This document shows, piece after piece, positions 6,706 to 10,886 of a stretch of 10,886 bases of DNA. The translations under genes and the position numbers were made by a program. Within the stretch, counting starts at the first letter, position 1. Each line of letters begins with the position of its first letter. The DNA lies in NCBI GenBank assembly GCA_040508515.1, contig JBEVMS010000167.1, positions 1 through 10,886 of the forward strand, read 5' to 3'. Under the pieces are notes generated by a model, which saw nothing but the letters and a program-made list of their open reading frames with translations, had not been told where the DNA came from and did not search any database. The stretch is from JBEVMS01 sp040508515. GTDB taxonomy: Bacteria > Pseudomonadota > Gammaproteobacteria > Xanthomonadales > Rhodanobacteraceae.

Positions 6706-9700
6706 ATGAATATTTCCGGTCCGTTTATCCGCCGCCCGATCGGTACCTCGCTGCTGGCGATCGGCCTGTTCGTGATCGGTCTGATCAGCTATTTCCTGCT
6801 CGGTGTGGCGCCGCTGCCGAAGATCCAGTTTCCGGCGATCTTCGTGCAGGCCAGCGAAGCGGGAGCCGACGCCAGCACCATGGCCTCCACCGTGGCCGCG
6901 CCGTTGGAGCGTCATCTGGGCCAGGTGACGGGGATCGACAGCATACGTTCGTCCAGTTCCGAGGGTACGACCTCGGTGTTCATGATCTTTCAGAACGGGC
7001 GCAACATCGATTCGGCCGCACGCGACGTGGAGGCGGCACTCAACGCCGCTACCGCCGACCTGCCGGCCAACCTCAATCCACCGTCCTACCAGAAGGCCAA
7101 TCCCAACGACGATCCGATCATCGCGATCGCGCTGACTTCCAAGACGCAGTCGCGCGCCGATCTATACAACGTCGCCGATTCGTTGCTGGCGCAGCGCTTG
7201 CGTCAGCTTGAAGGCGTCTCGGAAGTGGATATCGCCGGCGCCGCCACGCCGGCGATCCGCGTCGACGTCAACCTGCGTGCGCTCAACTCGCTGGGGCTGT
7301 CGCCGGACCAACTGCGCAACGCGCTGAGCGCGGCCAACGTGACGGCGCCGGAAGGATTCTTGAGCGACGGCAAGAGCACCACGGCGATCATCTCCAACGC
7401 GTCGATGAGCAGCGCTGAAGAGTTCGCCAACGTCATCATCACCAATCAGAAAGGTCGCCCGGTGCGGCTGTCGGATGTGGCGCACGTGTATGCCGGCCAG
7501 CAGGACGCCTACCAGGCGGCCTGGTTCAATGGGCAGCCGGCGGTGCTGATGTACGTTTTCAAGCAGTCCGACGCCAACGTGATCGCCACGGTGGATCGGG
7601 TCAAGGCGCAATTGCCGATCTTGAATGCCTATCTGCAGCCAGGCACCACCATGACGCCGTATTTCGACGGCACCCCGACCATCCGTGCCTCGCTGCATGA
7701 GGTGCAGGTAACCTTGCTGATCTCGCTGGCGATGGTGGTGCTGACGATGGCGCTGTTCCTGCGCCGATTGGCGCCCACCCTGATCGCGGCGGCGGCGGTG
7801 CCGCTGTCGCTGGCCGGCTCGTTCGCCTTCATGTACATCATGGGCTACACGCTTAACAACCTCACCTTGCTGTCGCTGGTGATCGCGATCGGCTTCGTGG
7901 TGGACGATGCGATCGTGGTGATCGAAAACGTGATCCGGCATATCGACGAAGGCGTGCCACGGGTGCAGGCGGCGCTGACTGGTGCGCGCGAAATCGGCTT
8001 CACCATCGTTTCGATCACTGGCTCGCTGATCGCCGTATTCATTCCGCTGCTGTTCGCCAAGGGCATCACCGGAATGTTCTTCAAAGAGTTCACGATGACC
8101 TTGGTGGCGGCGATCGTGGTCTCGATGGTGGTTTCGCTGACCTTGACGCCATCGCTATGCGCGTTGTTTTTGAGCGCGCACCGCGAGCCGGAAAAGCCCT
8201 CGCGGTTGGGCGCGGCGCTGGAGTCGTTCCACGCCGGCATGCTGAAGGTCTACACCACGGCGCTGGATTTCGCGTTGCGCCACGTGTTGTTGTTGTCGCT
8301 GACCCCGCTGGTGCTGGTGGTGTTGACCTTCGTGCTGGCCAGTTCGGTGCAGGCCGGCTTTTTCCCAGCACAGGACACCGGGCTGATCTGGGGTCGCGCT
8401 ACGTCTAGCTCGACGGTGGCGTTTGCCGACATGGCCAACCGCCAGCAGCGGCTGGTCGATATGTTGCTGGCTGATCCGGCGGTGCGCGCGGTCGGTGTGC
8501 GCCTGGGAAGCAGCCGTCAGGGTTCATCCGCCTCGTTCAACATCGAGCTGAAGACGCATGCCGAGGGCCGTAGGCAGGACACCGCCACGGTGCTGGCGCG
8601 GCTGAGTGCCAAGGCCAACCGTTACCCTGATACCAATCTACGCCTGCGTGCGCTGCAAGACTTGCCCAGTGGCGGTGGCGGCACCAGCCAGGGCGCGCAA
8701 TACCAGATTTCCCTGCAGGGCAACGACCTGGACGAACTTCAGACGTGGCTGCCCAAGCTGGTCGAGGAGCTGCGCAAGAATCCCAAGCTGCAAGATGTCG
8801 GCTCCGATCTGGACACCGCCGGCCTGCGCCAGAACATCGTCATCGACCGCAACACCGCCGCGCGGCTGGGCATCAACATCGGCGCCATCGACGGTGCGTT
8901 GTACGACGCCTTCGGACAGCGCACGGTGTCGACCATCTACGGCGACATGAACCAGTACCGGGTGGTGATCAACGCACTGCCCAACCAGACCGCCACGCCC
9001 ACATCGATCGACCAGATCTACATTCCCAGCGGCAGCGGCGAGATGGTGCCGCTGACCGCGCTGGCCAAACAGGTGCCTGGCCTGGCGCCCTCGCAGATCA
9101 CCCACGAGGACCAGTACACCACGATGGATCTGAGCTTCAACCTGGCGCCCGGCGTAAGCATGGGCGACGCGTTGACGATCATCCAGGCGACCGCCAAGAA
9201 CATGCGCATGCCCGGCGATATCCGGCTGGGCCTGGGCAGCGATTTCCGGCGTTTCCAGCAATCGCAGGGCGATGCGATCTTCCTGGTGCTGGCTGCGATC
9301 ATCACCGTCTACATCGTGCTGGGCATGCTGTACGAGAGCCTGATCCATCCGGTGACCATTCTGTCCACTCTGCCGGCCGCGGGCATGGGCGCGCTGCTGG
9401 CGCTATGGCTGACCAACACCGAGTTGTCGGTGGTGGCACAGATCGCCCTGGTGTTGTTGATCGGCATCGTCAAGAAAAACGCGATCATGATGATCGACTT
9501 CGCCCTGGTCGCCGAACGCGAGCACGGCAAGAGCCCGCTCGACGCGGTACGCCAGGCCTGCGTGGTGCGCTTTCGGCCGATCATGATGACCACCATGGTG
9601 GCGATCCTGGCCGCGTTGCCGATCGCGATCGGGCTGGGCGAGGGCTCCGAGCTGCGCCGTCCGCTGGGTATCGCCTTGATCGGCGGCTTGATCGTGTCGC

Positions 9701-9828
9701 AGAGCTTGACCCTGCTCAGCACGCCGGCGCTTTACGTGGTCTTTTCCTGCCTGGCGCAGCGGGTCAAAGACCGGCGTGCCCGTCGCCGTGAACGTCGGCA
9801 GCGCCGCCGGCTGGGCGCGGCGGCCTGA
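6706..9828 (+). CDS. mdtC: RND multidrug efflux transporter, MdtC/MuxC-like subunit
   Basis: This 1040-residue RND protein begins MNISGPFIRRPIGTSLL, the usual start of the family. An in-frame GTG at 6643 would add 21 residues with no similarity, so the ATG at 6706 is preferred; only a distant AGGG at 6689-6692 could serve as ribosome site. Proton-relay residues are Asp400-Asp401 in TM4 (GFVVDDAIV), Lys924 in TM10 (IGIVKKNAIMMIDF) and Arg957 (RFRPIMMTT). VAPLPKIQFP, SAARDVEAALNAA, KANPNDDPI and GEGSELRRPLG resemble E. coli MdtC more than MdtB. It should form the second subunit type of the mixed RND trimer. It lies 195 bases after the first RND gene, an unusually long gap for one operon. The C-terminal tail (about 1019-1035) is very basic, with 12 Arg/Lys in 17 residues. 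The stop is TGA, and no outer-membrane factor gene follows. Confidence 0.93.
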   Translation: MNISGPFIRRPIGTSLLAIGLFVIGLISYFLLGVAPLPKIQFPAIFVQASEAGADASTMASTVAAPLERHLGQVTGIDSIRSSSSEGTTSVFMIFQNGRNIDSAARDVEAALNAATADLPANLNPPSYQKANPNDDPIIAIALTSKTQSRADLYNVADSLLAQRLRQLEGVSEVDIAGAATPAIRVDVNLRALNSLGLSPDQLRNALSAANVTAPEGFLSDGKSTTAIISNASMSSAEEFANVIITNQKGRPVRLSDVAHVYAGQQDAYQAAWFNGQPAVLMYVFKQSDANVIATVDRVKAQLPILNAYLQPGTTMTPYFDGTPTIRASLHEVQVTLLISLAMVVLTMALFLRRLAPTLIAAAAVPLSLAGSFAFMYIMGYTLNNLTLLSLVIAIGFVVDDAIVVIENVIRHIDEGVPRVQAALTGAREIGFTIVSITGSLIAVFIPLLFAKGITGMFFKEFTMTLVAAIVVSMVVSLTLTPSLCALFLSAHREPEKPSRLGAALESFHAGMLKVYTTALDFALRHVLLLSLTPLVLVVLTFVLASSVQAGFFPAQDTGLIWGRATSSSTVAFADMANRQQRLVDMLLADPAVRAVGVRLGSSRQGSSASFNIELKTHAEGRRQDTATVLARLSAKANRYPDTNLRLRALQDLPSGGGGTSQGAQYQISLQGNDLDELQTWLPKLVEELRKNPKLQDVGSDLDTAGLRQNIVIDRNTAARLGINIGAIDGALYDAFGQRTVSTIYGDMNQYRVVINALPNQTATPTSIDQIYIPSGSGEMVPLTALAKQVPGLAPSQITHEDQYTTMDLSFNLAPGVSMGDALTIIQATAKNMRMPGDIRLGLGSDFRRFQQSQGDAIFLVLAAIITVYIVLGMLYESLIHPVTILSTLPAAGMGALLALWLTNTELSVVAQIALVLLIGIVKKNAIMMIDFALVAEREHGKSPLDAVRQACVVRFRPIMMTTMVAILAALPIAIGLGEGSELRRPLGIALIGGLIVSQSLTLLSTPALYVVFSCLAQRVKDRRARRRERRQRRRLGAAA

Positions 9829-9947
9829 GCGGGACGCGCCGCTGCGCGCTTCGCGTGCCTCGAACGTATGCGCCGCTAGCGCTGCGCGCCGAGTGGGCGA
9901 GGCCAGTCCGCCACCTTCCGGCGCGGCGCGAGGAAGACACGGGACGC

Positions 9948-9984
9948 CGCCGTTCCATCGAACGGTGTAAGCCACGGTTGGCTT
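9948..9984. terminator. pair of adjacent hairpins downstream of mdtC
   Basis: The first stem is CCGTTC-CATC-GAACGG (9950-9965), extendable by a G-T and a C-G pair to 9948-9967. The second is AAGCCA-CGGT-TGGCTT (9969-9984), followed by one more T on the plus strand. They lie about 120 bases after the mdtC stop, between converging genes. T-runs are short, so termination strength is uncertain. Confidence 0.4.
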
Positions 9985-10093
9985 TGCCACGATACACGCT
10001 GCCTATCGCTGACACACGCCTGCGGCCGTTGTGAAGCGACGCATCGCCAAGCTCAGGCGTCACGTCGTTAAACGAGCGAATGGTTAGCGGCTT

Positions 10094-10125
10094 GGCGACG
10101 CCGCGCGATACCGCGTTGCGTCGCC
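10094..10125. terminator. strong hairpin just downstream of the oxidoreductase gene
   Basis: GGCGACGC (10094-10101) and GCGTCGCC (10118-10125) form a perfect 8-bp stem. An inner CGCG/CGCG pairing (10102-10105 with 10112-10115) leaves the loop CGATAC and a two-base bulge. It begins 14 bases beyond the oxidoreductase stop on the minus strand, a natural 3'-end position. No T-run is present, so Rho-assisted ending or transcript protection is as likely as intrinsic termination. Confidence 0.45.
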
Positions 10126-10139
10126 GATGAGGCGCTAGT

Positions 10140-10886
10140 TCAGTCCTGTGCCACGCGTACCACCAGCTTGCCGAAATTGGCGCCGGCGAGCAGGCCCATG
10201 AAGGCTTGCGGCGCTTCTTCGAGGCCCTCGACGACATCTTCGCGCAGTTGCACCTGGCCCTTGGCGATCCACTCGCTCATCTCGCCCAGAAAGGTGCTGA
10301 AACCTTCCGCGTAGTGATCGAGGATGATGAAGCCTTGCATGCGGATGCGCTTGACCAGCAGCGCGAAGGTCAGCTGCGACAGGCGGTCCGGTCCGGGCGG
10401 CAGTTCGCGGTCGTTATAGTGGGCGATCAAACCGCACACCGGTACGCGGGCGAAATCGTTCAGCAGCGGCAGCACCGCGTCGAAAACCGCGCCGCCGACG
10501 TTCTCGAAATAGACGTCTATACCCTGCGGGCACAGCGCGGCCAGGCGGCTGGCGAAGGCTGGATCGTGCCGGTCCAGGCAGGCATCGAAGCCCAGCGTGT
10601 CGACCACGTAACGGCATTTGTCCGCGCCACCGGCGATGCCGACCACGCGACAGCCCTTGAGCTTGGCGATCTGCCCCACCACCGCGCCGACCGGGCCGCT
10701 GGCCGAGGCCACCACCACGGTTTCGCCCGGCTTGGGTTCGCCGATTTTCAGCAAGCCCCAATACGCGGTGAAGCCGGGCATGCCGAGCACGCCCAGCGCA
10801 TACGACGGCGGTTGGATGTCGCTACCGATGCGCATCAGGTCGCTGCCGTCGGACAGCGCGTAATCCTGCCAACCGCTGTTGCCCAG
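10140..10886 (-). CDS. NADP-dependent oxidoreductase, CurA-like medium-chain reductase (5' end beyond the window)
   Basis: The minus strand encodes 248 residues up to a TGA at 10140, with the N-terminus missing at the right edge. The first visible residues are LGNSGWQDYALSDGSD, followed by LGVLGMPGFTAYWGLL and the Rossmann segment VVVASASGPVGAVVGQIAK. GCRVVGIAGGADKCRYV (NADP-phosphate region) and GIDVYFENVGG come next, and the protein ends in FGKLVVRV. This order is that of the zinc-independent MDR subgroup containing E. coli CurA (YncB), plant double-bond reductases and prostaglandin/leukotriene reductases. These reduce activated C=C bonds of enones with NADPH. The family is about 340 residues, so roughly 90 N-terminal residues are outside. 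The internal ATG at 10835 is not the true start because similarity continues upstream of it. It converges on the RND operon and probably has no shared control with it. The exact substrate is unknown. Confidence 0.9.
   Translation of the reverse strand: MGNSGWQDYALSDGSDLMRIGSDIQPPSYALGVLGMPGFTAYWGLLKIGEPKPGETVVVASASGPVGAVVGQIAKLKGCRVVGIAGGADKCRYVVDTLGFDACLDRHDPAFASRLAALCPQGIDVYFENVGGAVFDAVLPLLNDFARVPVCGLIAHYNDRELPPGPDRLSQLTFALLVKRIRMQGFIILDHYAEGFSTFLGEMSEWIAKGQVQLREDVVEGLEEAPQAFMGLLAGANFGKLVVRVAQD

Larger units (their letters stand above)
9829..10139. other. 311-base gene-free region between the convergent mdtC and oxidoreductase genes
   Basis: No credible gene is seen; the open frames here are overlaps or lack any recognisable domain. 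The stretch carries several inverted repeats, listed separately, as expected for a convergent termination region. There is also a looser inverted similarity between GCATCGCCAAGC (about 10042-10053) and GCTTGGCGACGC (10090-10101), which differ at one position and would compete with the last hairpin. I find no tRNA, no insertion sequence and no direct repeats. Confidence 0.55.

Noticed and set aside
9764..10237. 157-codon minus-strand frame between mdtC and the oxidoreductase
   Set aside because: It overlaps both neighbouring genes in other frames, and its translation has no recognisable domain.
1..10886. CRISPR array, tRNA/rRNA gene, insertion sequence, prophage or defence system
   Set aside because: No spaced direct repeats, tRNA-like folds, transposase motifs, terminal repeats or defence-type proteins were seen on either strand.

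Overview
The window is about 65% GC (estimated by eye) and fully bacterial in character. The genes are an AcpH-type phosphodiesterase, a membrane-anchored cytochrome c5, a tandem MdtABC/MuxABC-type RND pump and a CurA-like reductase. This mix and the codon choice fit a high-GC gammaproteobacterium, most likely of the Xanthomonadales (Xanthomonadaceae or Rhodanobacteraceae). That placement is inferred from protein resemblance recalled from memory, not from a search.

Layout. At the left edge is the first 64 codons of an alpha/beta hydrolase gene on the minus strand. It diverges from acpH (259-852, plus), with 66 bases between the two starts. acpH converges on a single-haem cytochrome c5 gene (912-1445, minus), and a perfect 9-bp hairpin lies between the two stop codons. 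A 447-base gene-free region (1446-1892) separates the cytochrome gene from a three-gene plus-strand operon. That operon encodes a periplasmic adaptor (1893-3161) and two different RND inner-membrane transporters (3277-6510 and 6706-9828). A second gene-free region (9829-10139) is rich in inverted repeats. A minus-strand NADP-dependent oxidoreductase of the CurA/medium-chain reductase type (10140 to beyond the right edge) follows it.

How the genes work together. The adaptor and the two transporters match the MdtA-MdtB-MdtC (MuxA-MuxB-MuxC) arrangement, in which two related RND subunits form a mixed trimer that an adaptor links to an outer-membrane channel. Both transporters keep the TM4 Asp-Asp pair and the TM10 Lys of the proton relay. 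No outer-membrane factor and no regulator lies in the window, so the pump probably borrows a TolC-like channel from elsewhere. The flanking genes (ACP turnover, electron transfer, quinone/enone reduction) look like ordinary chromosomal neighbours.

Overall this is an ordinary chromosomal region, and I see no sign of a new biological system. The points most worth a second look are: a Ser/Thr/Gly/Asn-rich insertion of about 35-40 residues in the MdtB-like periplasmic domain; hairpin-rich gaps between the pump genes; a non-canonical adaptor hairpin tip; and a possible leaderless start for the hydrolase.
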